Source of the DNA: Larimichthys crocea | Taxonomy: Eukaryota > Chordata > Actinopteri > Sciaenidae | Direction of reading: 5' to 3' | DNA length: 64,000 nucleotides | Assembly: GCF_000972845.2 (NCBI RefSeq) | Contig: NC_040025.1 | Span: 19,399,399 to 19,463,398 of the forward strand | In this document: piece after piece, positions 34,491 through 47,189 of the stretch | Numbering within the stretch: the stretch's first letter is position 1 | Layout of the letters: each line of letters starts with the position of its first letter | Translations under genes and position numbers: made by a program | Notes under the pieces: model-generated | Database searches by the model: none | What the model saw: only the letters and a program-made list of their open reading frames with translations | What the model was told of the DNA's origin: nothing

Positions 34491-37400
34491 TCAATTAGTG
34501 ATCCAGTGAATCAATCAATAAAGTCATCAGTCCATTCAACCTCATGAGATATTTACTACCAGACACACAGTCACTTACTAGTCACTGCATTAAGGGTGCT
34601 CAGTCAGTTGAGATATTGTTATGAATGGTGCTGAACAATGCATAAGAAGAGAGGAGACATGAAAACAGTTTTAAAGTGCATACTCAGATGGAGGTAATAT
34701 GTCATAAGAATCAGTGGGAGTCTAAAGTGATACCTCTTTTCCTGCAGCGCGCATTTATTTTGCGCATGCAATTCTTCTCATGCTAAAGTTACGGGTAGTC
34801 GTCTTCAGTGTCCTTCCGACGTTTCACACAAACATGCAGACACACTCACAAACGATGCCTGTGCCTGTGTGATCCATCAGCTACTGGGCAGGAATGGCAT
34901 GGCCCCAACGCGGCCCAATAAGCTCATTAATCAGGCAGGGTGAGGAGTGGGTGGAAGGAGGACACAGCAGTGAATCTCATTACCTTTCTTCACAGCATCG
35001 CTAATCAGTACGTTTATTGATGATGACTATTCCCGTTCAGCGAGAGGAGATTGCTGTTTCCGTAGCACGTCGGAAAGAAGGCATTCGTACTGTATCCACA
35101 TGTACGGTATGTGCACACAAGCAGACTGAATCTTTTCGAGTGAAAGGACAGTTCTTCTTTCTCACTACACAGTTATATTCTACACACACAATTTTCTTCT
35201 TCTACATATATGTCCTTGCAGCTGTCTGAACTGTAAAACAGTTTACGCGTCATTGACCTTTTTTGTGTGACTAAGATACACATTCAATTTGAATTAATTT
35301 GAACAGATAACATTGTAATTATATTGGATGATATTTAAGCTTGTTATCTTGACTAAATCAAATTTTACTATATTTCATGATGTGATGCTGACAGTATTTT
35401 TGTGAATGACAGTTGGAGCATTAAGAAGATAATGACTGGAACATTTTGAGAAATCAGGCAGAGGCATTCATAGATCGCCATGATCAACAATTGGTTGAAG
35501 ACATTTTTAAATAATTTTAATGCCTTTAGTGATCCATTGACTTTCCTTCTAGCACTCTACGAGGTTGATATTTGTGGGTTTGACTCATTTTTACACTTTT
35601 TAGATGGATCATGAGACTTGGTGTCGCAAGTTGTCACCACTAATACTAGGACAAATATCCTGTACATGGAGGATTCAGCTAATATATTTTGCATTGTAAT
35701 TTAGGTTTTATCATTTATTTTTAATTTTTTGGTAAAAGATTTACGTTTAATGTCGTAAGTGAGGAGATGTGTGGTTCCCAAATAAATTTTACAACACTCC
35801 TTTTTCTGCCATCACTAAAGTTCAGTATTAACTGATCTGCTGAAATTTGTTTTAAATAAGCCAAACTGTAAACACTGGCCATTAAAGACATAAGGAAATT
35901 AATTTTGCCTTGTATCCTGAATTTGCCATCACTCATGAGAAAAATTAGCTCTCCGAGAAATAAAACTTGAAACTCTTCATTTACTTTAAGGGGACAGGCT
36001 ATGACTCCACACAGTGGAGAAAACTTTTACCAAATTTAACGGCATGAACAAATTTAGGTCGATAAGAGATTTTTAACATCAGCATTGGTAACTTTTCATT
36101 ACACTGCCTGGCCCCAACACACATGCCTGAAAGTGAAAAGTGCCAGAGTGTGCAAAGTCTGAAATACACAGAGTTGTGCAGACATTGCAAGTAGTGCACA
36201 GGTGTGCAAAAACTGCTTGGGTAATAAAAAAAATAGTGTGTAAATAAACAAACAGTTGGTAGAGGTTAGCAAAGTTAGACGGGCTGGCTGCTGAAGTGAC
36301 GGGCAGACTTGGTGTTAATGATCAGGCGCCTCCTCCCACAGGAAAGTTTTTTGGAACAGATGGTTGCCTTTGTGTGCTGAGCTTGTGGCAGTCCTCCTTG
36401 CCGTTTTCATCACCCGGCTGCCATGCGTTTTCTTGATGGACAGCCATAAACAGCCAGTGACCCGCTAAGTAGAGCAGCTGAAAACTGCCGGAGCCTTTTC
36501 TCCAGGAGGAGCAGGGCGAGGCAGAGGTGGACCAGGCTGTTATGGTATGCTAGAGACAGAGAGAGCGAAGCTGTTTTTTTTTTTTTTTTTTTTGTAAGAG
36601 AAACAAAGCCGGTATTGAGCAGTGAGAGCTCAGGAGAAAGAGCAGAGAAATACCTCCCATCCCTCTGTCTTCTCCCCTCCTCCTCCCCAGTGGTATTAAT
36701 TAGCAGCAGCAGATGAGTGGAGAACGGGAGCCTGAAGGGAGAACAGGTTCATGTCAGGTTAGCCTGCACTGTTGTGGGCCCTCCATCTCTCTTTCTCTCT
36801 TCCCTCACAACGCGCACACACAAACAATAGGAGGTGTTACAAATTGTAGAAATGTCAGTTTTCACTCATTAATGACCGAAACTGTGAATTTGTTATATGC
36901 TTCAAAAGTGGCAGACTTCTCATAAAGCCCAATTTAACACCCTGTTTTAGCTTTGCATATTCAAAATTGCATTCCATCTCAGAGCACCCCAAAATAGGAC
37001 ACCTCACAAGTGCTGACATTCACACCCCCTCCTCACAGCTCTCACAAATTGTTACCCCGACCTCCCCCTGTTTCCCTTTTGCCCTTTCTTAAATGCATTT
37101 TTACCTCCTTTTTTCAATCGGCGAGTCTTGGGTGTGTCTCACGGAACAGACACGGCTTTAATCAGTACAGCTGTCTACATCTGCTGCATAATTGCTCACG
37201 TTTCACTCCTGTGTACCTGTGACCCGACGTGTCTTTCTAACATGGTAAACATTGGAAAGTGGAAGACTGCTCTACTTTCAAATACCTTCACTAAGACGAT
37301 GGTCTGGAAACTCTACATTTCGTGGACGCAGCAGAAGCGATAGAGACTGTATACGACTGCTATTACTTCTACTCTCAGTCCGATCTTCTTGCTCTCTCTC

Positions 37401-38415
37401 CAAATTGCAACTTTCTACATCGCCAATTGATTTTCGGTTTGTCTTGAAGCATACCCTCAAAAATAGTGACTCCTCGTCACAGGTTTAAGTGTAGTTCAAC
37501 CAAAGTAATTTTCTCTAAAAAACAGTATTTCACAAGAAAAGAAGACATATATTTTTTTATTATCTCCTATCCCATTAACCTCTTCCACTCCTCCCACCCC
37601 CCTATGATTTTTGTCTTTTTTGGACTTTAGGGTGAGATAGTGTGTAGCTTAAGACCTTTCTGTAGGAACTGCATCTTTCAGTGATTGGATGGTGAACACC
37701 TTTCTCTTGGAAATTGCTCAGAAACCCTCGTATTGTCAATATCTAAGAAAAGTTCACAAGGCTGTGATTATTCTAATGGTCAAAATAGGTCATTTAACAC
37801 AGTAAGGTCAAGTTTCAGAAATGGTCTCAGTACAATTTAATTTTCTTCTATGGGGGTTAGCATCATCACACCTGAATACAGTTGGGTTCATTGAATTCAC
37901 AAGACTCTCAGCTTTCCAGCCATTCCCAATTCATGCAGTTCCAATACTGTTTATAGAGTTCAGTATGCAGAAATATTCAAATACACTCGGTGAAACTGCA
38001 TGGTTTTTGCCCAGAGCTGCGTGGGATTAGCATAAAGCGGGCATGTCTGTAAAGGAGAGAAGCCATTTTCATTTAGATATCGTGAGGTGAGAGGTCAAGG
38101 GCCCTCATTTAAAAATTATCATGCCAGTTTTTACATTACTTAAATTTCTCACAAGCTAGCATGACATGGTTGGTACCAATGGATTCCTTAGATGTTTTAG
38201 TTTCATATGACACCAGTATCTTCACTCAAACATTGAGACCTTGAAAAACTGGTGGTCCAACCCCTCAGGTTATGAACCACTGGTGTAGAGGACAGAATAT
38301 CCAATCTTGTTTTGCAAGATAAACACTGTAGACTCTGACCAGGTTCAGTTGATGTAATATAATAAAGTGACTGTGAATTTAATTTCCTTATACAAAAGAG
38401 TGTATTCAGTGTTAA

Positions 38416-38577
<162 letters not shown>

Positions 38578-39023
38578 TGAACAATGTAATGTGACTGAAA
38601 AGCTCAGCTTGAATTACGGTGCGACACAATGAAATTGCAAGTCTATTTCAGCAGGCTTACAAATAAGGCCGAGGCAACGCCGATTTACTTTTCACGTGTT
38701 GAGTCACCCTCGTGACGCACGTGTGCACACTTGTGAATAGCTGTACCCAACGACACTCATACACACCTTTTTTGTATCTCTCTCACACACACAAACACAC
38801 ACACGAGTGTCTGCACTTAAAAGCAATTTGTAGCTCCATAACCAGCTGAATGCCTAATGCCGCTTTCTCTGTTTTCTGCGCCTCTTCCGATATTGATTCT
38901 GCCAAGTAATAATGTGGTACAGGGAGTAATGAATAATAAGTATATGTAGGTACACTCCTTCAGATGCAAGGCCGTTCACGCATCTGTTATGCTTTATTAG
39001 GCCCTATTCCACTCCACCCTCTC

Positions 39024-39044
39024 GCACACACACACACACACGCT

Positions 39045-39072
<28 letters not shown>
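39024..39072 (+). repeat. (CA)n microsatellite
   Basis: About 24 CA units with one GCTC interruption. Confidence 0.9.
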
Positions 39073-39076
<4 letters not shown>

Positions 39077-39625
39077 CAGTGGAAGCATTAGATATTTTTC
39101 ACCACTGCCACCACTGTGGTTAGTAAGCAATGGAGTTTCCACGGCCACTTCAGCAGCACTGGTTTGATAACAACAATTTGTCAAGTCCTTGTTTGTGCTG
39201 AATCAGAGGAATCGCTCGTACGGAGAAAGTATATAATTACTGTTGATCACTGAAGCTTGCCCTTACAAGATTTTTTAATAAAAGCTCAAATGTCCGCGTT
39301 TCAACTCATCACAGGGTTAATGTGAGAAGCAATCCACCACTTTTACAAAAACCGACAAGCCAAAAGTTTTCATTGAACGTTCATTTTTTTTTTTGGGGGG
39401 GGGGGGTTCTCCAGACTGAGGGGATTTTGGAGCCATTGAAAAATGAATTAGGGGGAAGAAGGTTTAAATAATTCAAAAAAAAAATCCTTGGGCTTTAGAG
39501 AAGGTCTATAGTCTGCAAAGACACAAAGAGTGCGGCTCCCCCCTGATTAGCCTGACTTGGACCTGACCAGCACCTTAATTCACACCATGGATCGAAGTGG
39601 TCGATACCTCGGCATAGGGGGGAGG

Positions 39626-39627
<2 letters not shown>

Positions 39628-39664
<37 letters not shown>
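39628..39664 (+). repeat. (TG)n microsatellite
   Basis: About 18 uninterrupted TG units. Confidence 0.9.
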
Positions 39665-39665
<1 letters not shown>

Positions 39666-39845
39666 AGAAGTTGAATGTACAAGCCCTGTTTGAAGCCATA
39701 GAGAGAGGAGAGAAGCTAAATCATGCATGTGCTAACGTTAATTGGCTGTGTACTGTTCAGTGATGTGGGACTGAGAGACAGGGGGAGGAGAAGAGGCGAG
39801 GATGGGGGAGGTGGAGGGGGGCGGCTCGATGTTGAGAGTTGAGCC

Positions 39846-39858
39846 GTGTGTGTGTGTG

Positions 39859-39890
<32 letters not shown>

Positions 39891-39891
39891 G
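39846..39891 (+). repeat. (TG)n microsatellite
   Basis: About 23 TG units with a single C interruption. Confidence 0.9.
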
Positions 39892-40225
39892 CCTAGATGA
39901 ACCTCCTGAATTCCGTCTGCAGCTTTGGACCTCCTTGGGAGGGAAGAGAAAAAATGAAAGGAGGGAAAAAAAATCAGACCAGGAGGAAATCAAGGACCTA
40001 AAAGCAATTGATTTCCTCCTCGCTCATTGTATGTGTTTATTTTGGAGGCTGCTGTGTTTTAACATTGTGTATCAAAAGGATTGCAGTAGATTTTCTGGGG
40101 AAGGGAAGCTGGGGAAGGAGATACACACCACAAAAAAGCTTGACTTAGAGAAAACTGATGGGATACAGGAGTGGATATATTGGTTTTATCAGATGCAAGG
40201 GGGATCCATCAACAGCACCTTTTTT

Positions 40226-40409
40226 TTTTCTTTCTTTTTTTTAAAGATATTTTTTGGCCTTTTTTTGACAGAGACAGCTTGAACAGTGACAGGAAATGTG
40301 GGGAGAGAGAGAGATGGGGAAAGACACGTGGGAAAGAGCCACAGGTCGGATTCAAACCCTGGGCCGCCGCAGCAAGGACTGAGCCTTTGTACTGAGCTAA
40401 ATGACACCC
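40226..40409 (-). mobile_element. tRNA-derived SINE with 16-bp target-site duplication
   Basis: On the minus strand the element starts near 40409 with a tRNA-like head: box A TTAGCTCAGT (complement of 40391-40400) and box B GGTTTGAATCC (complement of 40348-40358). A body follows, ending in an A-rich tail at about 40226-40245. Direct repeats CAACAGCACCTTTTTT at 40210-40225 and 40410-40425 bracket it exactly, the hallmark of LINE-mediated insertion. The head is too degenerate and lacks the 3' acceptor stem pairing of a true tRNA. Confidence 0.85.
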
Positions 40410-40579
40410 CAACAGCACCTTTTTTGTTTAGTGACTTGTTTCCCATTAAAGGGATTGAAGCAGCCTCACTGAGGACAAGAAGAAGAGACTTGCACTAATA
40501 GTAGCCACAATAGGAGGAAAAAGCACCAGAAACAAATGGAAATGTTGTAAAAATCAGATGGGTATTACTCAAGTAAATA

Positions 40580-40864
40580 ATGACAGATAATAGAGCTATA
40601 ATGAATATAATATATGTGTCTAATTCTACCGTCGTAAAACAGGGGAGAAATGATGTGCAAATGACAAAATCAAAATGGAATAATGACAGCACAGGAAACG
40701 TGGTAACAAATTATGTTGAAATTATTTCCTCACCCAAATATCTGGGGCTTTATATTGATTATGAGATTCAAACTATTCACAAAAAGACTGACCAGGACGA
40801 TATTGCACTACGTGGTAACATGTCATTTTTAGTGACGCGTAAGGGATTACAATTTGTAGTTTAG
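40580..40864 (+). pseudogene. LINE (L2-like) reverse transcriptase fragment
   Basis: An open frame of 94 codons contains TGNVV-x-x-YVEI followed by KYLGLYID (40737-40760). This resembles the NGNVIE...YKYLGIWID thumb-proximal motif of L2/CR1-type reverse transcriptases. The catalytic YADD part and the rest are missing, so this is a fragment with no activity. Confidence 0.4.
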
Positions 40865-42096
40865 TCTTTACACATAGCCATGAGTTCCTTTGACATTGTG
40901 AGGGTCAGCTTGTTTGCTAGTTAACCAGGAGGTTGGGTGCAGGGTTGATATCAGTTTCATCTGTGTCTATTCAGCGGAGTGTGGCGCAGGGACTCGAGGT
41001 GTCTCCACACAGGTGGTTAGCCTTTAGCAGAAGAGCAGAAATATGTCTACTGGTAACTCCAAAGTTGTCTCATTCATTATATTATTGTGCGTTGTGTATT
41101 AACAACTGATGAGGGTAGCATCAACAGTGTTATTCCTACCAATATTCAATGTTTTCTTAGGTCAGTATGTTGAAATCGCCCACCTCTAGTTCAGTTTATA
41201 ACCTACTGACTGCATTTGAAAGGTCTATCTTTCATTGTTATTTTGCAATTTGAACTAAAAAGATAAAAAGAGGAATAACATTAAGCTCGCTAGGAGTGGA
41301 GGCTTTGGAGTTGCACTGCCTAATTACTTGCGCTATTGAAGTATCTAATTAGTAATGTAACCTAATTACTTTCTCAACGTGTGATGAATAATTTATGACA
41401 TTTTTCAACTTGCCTAACACTGATTCATAAAAAAAGGTTTTGGAGGAACAGTTTAAACTTTAAGGGTAAAGGTAAACCCCTTGTTTGGTGTTTTCAGTGG
41501 TTGTTTAAAGAATTATAACCTGTTTTTTTGGTAGACTTGTGGTTAGCTGGTTTATTTTCTGACTAAATCCTCCTGAGCTACCCCGATGTTTTCTTAGAGT
41601 ATGTGTAAGTTATAGCTGTTTGTCTGTCGTATCGTGCTTGCTGCATGAACAACCAAATTTGTTTACCTTCTGATGATTCATAAAATTAATGAAAGAAGTG
41701 AGGAGCAACTAATTATATATACAAAGGACCATATTTAAAGGCAATTTTCAGTTTATATTTGAGAAAATTGTTTTAATTACTAGTTACCTTCAAGATCTGT
41801 TTTACAACGTTTTATGCTTGATAGTCAATATACATTTTTGTGTTTATTTTACAGTGGTGAAAATTGAATCAAGTAACTTTACCTTTCCAACTCCTGTGGT
41901 GTTGCTATCTTTGTTTAAAGTGATTATTTGAGGGCTTCTTCCACCACTGACTCCTTATTAAAGAAAGACACAAAAATAATATAAAAAGGGTACCTAGACC
42001 TACAAAGCAATCAAAAGCACTGGAGAAACACACAAACCAAGCAGCTTCCATCAAACACAAGGCTTATCTCTTTGTTTTATTGGGGTCACTCTGCAG

Positions 42097-42180
42097 GGTT
42101 CCTACTGGGCCATAGACACCAATCCTAAAGAAGACACAGTACCCAGCAGGCCAAAGAAGAGACCGCGCTCTGGAGAAAGG
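42097..42180 (+). CDS. foxj3: FoxJ3 coding exon 3: forkhead C-terminal wing and NLS
   Basis: Residues 147-174, 84 bases, phase 0/0. It encodes [20 protein letters not shown] then [17 protein letters not shown] is the end of the forkhead domain (wing 2 side); RPKKRPRS (164-171) is a basic nuclear localisation cluster that also contacts DNA in forkhead proteins. Human FOXJ3 has [20 protein letters not shown] at the same place. Acceptor CTCTGCAG, donor AGG|GTAAGT. No ATG, so found by homology. Confidence 0.94.
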
Positions 42181-44389
42181 GTAAGTACCTCAGTCATGCA
42201 TCATAAAGTCCTCCTTTAAACTCTAGAGCTCATTGTTTTAAAAAAACTGATAAAAGACTCGTTATTATTGTTTTTTGCTGCCACAGTATCCCTCTTTCCT
42301 TTCTTTAGTTATTAAAGTCTTTAGTCAGTTATTTCTTTATAACTGTTCAAGCTCACTGTCATCAAATGTGCAACATTGTGCCATTGCTGACACCGTGAGC
42401 ATGAAATGTTTAGCAGGTGTAGCAGTGTGAGAAAACAAGAGATTGAAATAAAATAAGCTACTCCATCCAACTAAAATGCTACAGAAATGTTTCCTTTAGT
42501 TTAGTTTTTTCCCCAGTATAATGACACAAGTGTGTACCAACAAGATGCATTTAAAAGTCCGGAAGTTCATGACTAGTGTCACCTAAAAATAATACTCGTC
42601 ACGTTTTGTTACCTTAGCTTGTGTTCCACGCAGTACGCCATGTTGCACAGCCATGTTTTTACAGAAGCCCACAACGGTCAAATCAAACACTGACTCTTTG
42701 TTCTTTTGTTTTTGTCCCGTGCTTTGTGGGCAACATATGCTAAGGTATAATGTTTACCATGTTCACCACCTTAGCTTAGCGATACTAACATTTGTCAATT
42801 AACAATAAGACAAATGGGAATTTCATTTATTTAGTTGCAGCCATAAACCAAAATACTGGACTAATTCTGCCCTGATGATGCTGCTACATTAAAAGTCAGG
42901 AGATCACAGAGCTCATTGCAATTTATCCTTAGGAGGACACAATTTGGAATGAATTTCAAGACAATCTATCTAATAGTTGTGAACACACTTAGGATAGTTG
43001 TTGATACGCTGGAGGAAAAGTCACGGGATCACCTAAGTCAGTCCAATTGATCCTTGGGCACCATGAATGTCTCATCATGGCAATGAATCCAAGAAGTTTG
43101 GACCAGTTGGATGTGTCAAAAGACTGACTGACTTAACCATCCATATACTGTAGAGCCGTGTCATAAAGAAAGCTCTTGGCAGAAGCGTGTTAGAGTACAT
43201 GGGACTCAGTGCTGAATCATGAGCAACAGATGACAGCATAGCTAATATTTATTCTATTTATTGTTCCTGATGACATATTGTTGGTAACTTCTTGACCAGA
43301 GGCACACGGTGCACCTGCATCACAGCTGAGAAGATCACAGGAGATCATCTTCCCAGACTCCACGTTTTATAAACTGATACTTTGCAGTTTTGCCTAGAAC
43401 ATTTATTTCACAGCGACATGGTCAGCTACCTGCTTAACCGGGTAAAAATAAATCTCGTTATGGAGAGGATGAAGCAGGCAGCATTTTGCTTACCTTGTGC
43501 TTTTTTGTCTTGCTGCATGTTATGCTTGATTGAAGGGGTCTATCTAAGTCTAATTGTCTATCATACCAGAAAAAAAGACTTTGTAAATCTGCAAAAATAG
43601 CAGACCTCAATTATCATGCAGCAATCAACAGTGATCAACAATCACGTAGCTTTTTCCTTAGCTGGGTTGAATAGGCAGGGTTACCCTTGACATGGATTTG
43701 TTGGACCTTTTCATATCAGAGAATGCAAGAAAACATGCCTATGTCTGATATGTAGTATGATTAAAAAAAAACATTTTCTATGTATTATTTGCCATATAGT
43801 CTCACGTCATGGTCATAGGATGTAGTACATAAAGTAGGGCTGACTAACATCTTAACATATGTTAACCACATGCTCCAGTATTTGTAGTTTTAAAGATGTG
43901 AGAGAAAAGGCAGGAACAAGCTACAGAAAAAATTTAGAAACATGCAGCTAAAAATGAAAAGTGGTTTGGAGAAATTGATTGACAGCAGCCAAGGCTATAA
44001 ATACATGAACCCTGTGTCAACCCGGCAGAATGCTGCTGGTGTTCAGTCTTCAACCTGAGGATCTGAATACAAAAATTGTGAACTCCATGATGTATTGCGG
44101 GTCCTCTCGTTGTCTCTATCTCTGTTGTTTACCATCACACTCATAACTAGAGAGTGGGGGGCATGGGGTCTTTCCATCTCCCAAAAAATGATATATATTC
44201 ATATTCAGACTTATATATGTCAAACAAAATCAGTTTTTGTAGCCTTTTGTAGTTTTTGTATATTAAGGTAAATACTGTATATTTATTGTGTCATTTATTT
44301 GTGCTATTAAGGTTCCTGAAAATTACACTGCTGCGATTTCTTTTGTTTGCTTCATCCAAAAAGGGGCATACATTCAAATAAAGACTTTA

Positions 44390-44450
44390 TATGTGGTTTT
44401 ATTATTCTTTTAAATGAATCATCATGATTAAAGAATAATAAAACCACATA
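44390..44450. repeat. long inverted repeat (hairpin)
   Basis: Arms 44390-44412 and 44428-44450 are reverse complements over 23 bases with one mismatch, separated by a 15-base loop. It could be a MITE remnant, an extruding palindrome or an RNA hairpin. Confidence 0.85.
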
Positions 44451-45560
44451 TGAAAAGAACCTGTCAACATGACAATACTGTAGCTATATTTACAGTATAA
44501 TGTTTAATGTGGTTAAATGTGGTCGATAAATTAGTCCGTATGGATCTATGAATGAATTTGGGTGATTCTAACAGTATCTGATGTCCACATGTGGCTTACA
44601 CTATATGAAAAGCTTCTTTCGTTATTGAAATTCCTACATCACCGGAATGTGGCAGGACTGATTTGTTTGTAAATCCTCAGCTTCTGAGAAGTGCCGCGCC
44701 GGAGCGCAGTGCTATTACGCGCAGCCGTTCATTGTTTACCTTCATTAATCGCCAGAAAAAGACAGCACGCTGCTACAGCATAACCATACAGGTATATATA
44801 CACATCAGACTGGTCGTTTATAACTGTTATTATTCTACGTTTTAAGACAAGGGCTCATCCTAGCCTCTATTTCAGCTCTCTTTTTAGCAAAAGTAATGTG
44901 CAGCACTGTTGTGTAACGTTAACTCCTAAACTATGTGACGAGGTGATGCTAAAATAGCATCGGTCCGATATGATCATGTAAAGGAAGTGCGTGCCGCACC
45001 AGCCTGATTGGGCATGATGCCACACACTATATATGTCTTGATTGGAAGGCGTAAAAAAAAATAATGAAAAATGTTGCTATGAGAAGTAGTGATACTGAGT
45101 ATTGATATCCAGTATCAACGCTAAACTTCAGGTAGCATGACAACCCCTTTTCCTTCAGCCAAGGTTGAGCAACCAATTAGTGAGATGAGCTGTCGTCTCA
45201 CGGACCGAGCAGAAGACCTGCTGGGTCGAAACATCATCAGTAAAGCCAATTTCACTAGGGAACTTTAGATCCAGTATGCAGGTACAGTTCCTGTTTTTTT
45301 TTATTGCACACTTTAGATCTTTGCAACCAGCAGCTGACCCATTAAAGTTTTTACTATTTGAGAGGTTGTTGCATTGAATAAAACCAGTCTTTCATCATTG
45401 TGCAGCACAACTGGTCATCTCCCATCTTTTCTCATCCTGTGTCTCTGTCGCTGTTTGTGCATCCGATCATTATCTTTCTGTGCGCCTGTTTATCTGCCAC
45501 TCTTTCCTCTGTCTTCTCCCCTCTCTGCCTGTATCACTGCTTTAGCCTTCTCCTCTCCAG

Positions 45561-45626
45561 GGAACTCAGGCAGGCGTGGAGAAGCAAAGTGCACAATCAC
45601 AGTTGCTCATTGGAGGAAGAATTGAG
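45561..45626 (+). CDS. foxj3: candidate in-frame cassette exon of foxj3
   Basis: After a pyrimidine tract of more than 100 bases ending TTCTCCTCTCCAG| at 45560, a 66-base segment ends at a donor GAG|GTAAAA (45627). Its length is a multiple of three. In the phase set by the flanking exons (0/0) it is open, coding 22 residues beginning GTQAGVEKQSAQSQLLIG. It would insert after the NLS. I recall no counterpart in human FOXJ3, and the +5 base of the donor is weak. Chance remains likely. Confidence 0.25.
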
Positions 45627-47130
45627 GTAAAAGAGAGAAAAGGGGAGGGGCAGGGGAATAAATAAAATGGGGGATTAGAAAAAAAGTGTGAAAGAAAGGA
45701 TGCAGGGGAAAAAAAGAGCGAAAAAGACATCAAGGTGGAGTGAGCAGAGAGGGAAAAGTCAAGCTGCAAGGGGGGGAAGGAAGGGAAAAAAGTACGAGGG
45801 AGAGTATTCTAGGCTTGTGTTCCAGTTAATTACCACAGAAGGCCCTGGGGCTGCCGTTAGACATATTTTCTTCGCCATTTTTTTTTTTATTACAAACATT
45901 AATTAATTCAGAGCCTTGTCATCTCGTCTTACATGGATGGGCCCTTCGACCCCTTTTCTTACGCCTCACTTGCACCGCTGGCAGACACACTGTGGGCTGT
46001 CACATGGGCTAAGGAGAAACAGGGAGGTTTAAATGCTAAGATTTATAGCAGTGTTACCGTCTGAGGGGGGGGAAAAAAGGTGGGCTAAATATGTCGTACT
46101 GTTTTTATTAGGGTTTTTGTTGCACCAAGGCTACACAGTCAAAATCTTTAAAGTCTCCTGATGACAGTGGCTGTGCAAATGAGAAGATTTGAAGTTGGCA
46201 GTGAGGCTAAACGTCAGCTGTATAAATGTATTGTATAAATGTGTAGACAGGCAGTGTACACTTAGTTAAGTACCTGCGTCTCCGGTGCCCTTAGCATAAT
46301 CACTCTCTTTCATTTCCTGTATGTCTGTCTATCTGTCCGTCACCACTCAATTATCTCTCTACCTATTCTCCCTTTTCGCTCGCCTTTTTCCACAAGCCTT
46401 CCTCACTCCTCTCTTCACCTCTCCCTTGTCTTCTTTTTAAGTGCCTCCACCAGGGAACCGACATCCCGTTTCACTGGGAGTTTATCATAAATTAAAGATT
46501 GCATTGTTACCAACCAATCCTCTTACTGTAAGCAGTTTGGGAAGGCAGGCAAGCTGTCTTGAACCCTGAAAGGAGTCAGAAAAGGGGAAAAAAAAATATT
46601 GTCCTCATTTTTTTATATTTATTTTTAATTTTCTTTCCACTTTGCGGGCGTCACTTTAGCCCCTCATCGATCTTCGAATAGTTCCTCATATCCTCACACT
46701 CAGTTAACCCTACTTTAGCTCTTTGTGAGGACGGCAGAAAATGAATTGCTGCCGAATACATTTTAGACACTTGAATAATGCATGAGGACGGCTTGATTTA
46801 TCTTATCAAGTGCAAGTGATGTGTCCACTTTTCATGCTGTTTAAGTATCCGGCAATTTAAATGAAGTGCGCCTCAACTAGTTCACATAGTTGGAGCCTGG
46901 GGCATGATGATGATTCAGGAGGCTCAGGACAGAATCATGAAACTTGCAGCGTGCAGAAATTTCTCATAACCTTCGTCACATTTTATTTCCTTCCTCATTT
47001 TTACTGTCACTCTCCTCTGCACATTTCCAATCACTGGAGAGCATTTTAAAAATACCTCTGCATTAATTACTAGGCAAGACTTATTAGTCACTGGTAATAA
47101 AAGTATACATCCTACATACTATTTCTTCCA

Positions 47131-47189
47131 CTATACTATACTATACTATACTATACTATACTATACTATACTATACTATACTATACTAT
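47131..47189 (+). repeat. (CTATA)n pentanucleotide microsatellite
   Basis: Twelve near-perfect five-base units. Confidence 0.95.

Noticed and set aside
37245..37500. Pair of open frames resembling a small gene in the long intron
   Set aside because: Both strands are open for 60-78 codons, no family is recognised, and splice signals are absent.
39557..40282. Overlapping open frames with Cys-Val runs
   Set aside because: They are translations of TG microsatellites and adjacent SINE sequence.
40340..40409. Possible tRNA gene on the minus strand
   Set aside because: Box A and box B are present, but the cloverleaf is degenerate and the element has a SINE body, A-rich tail and target-site duplications, so it is a SINE head.
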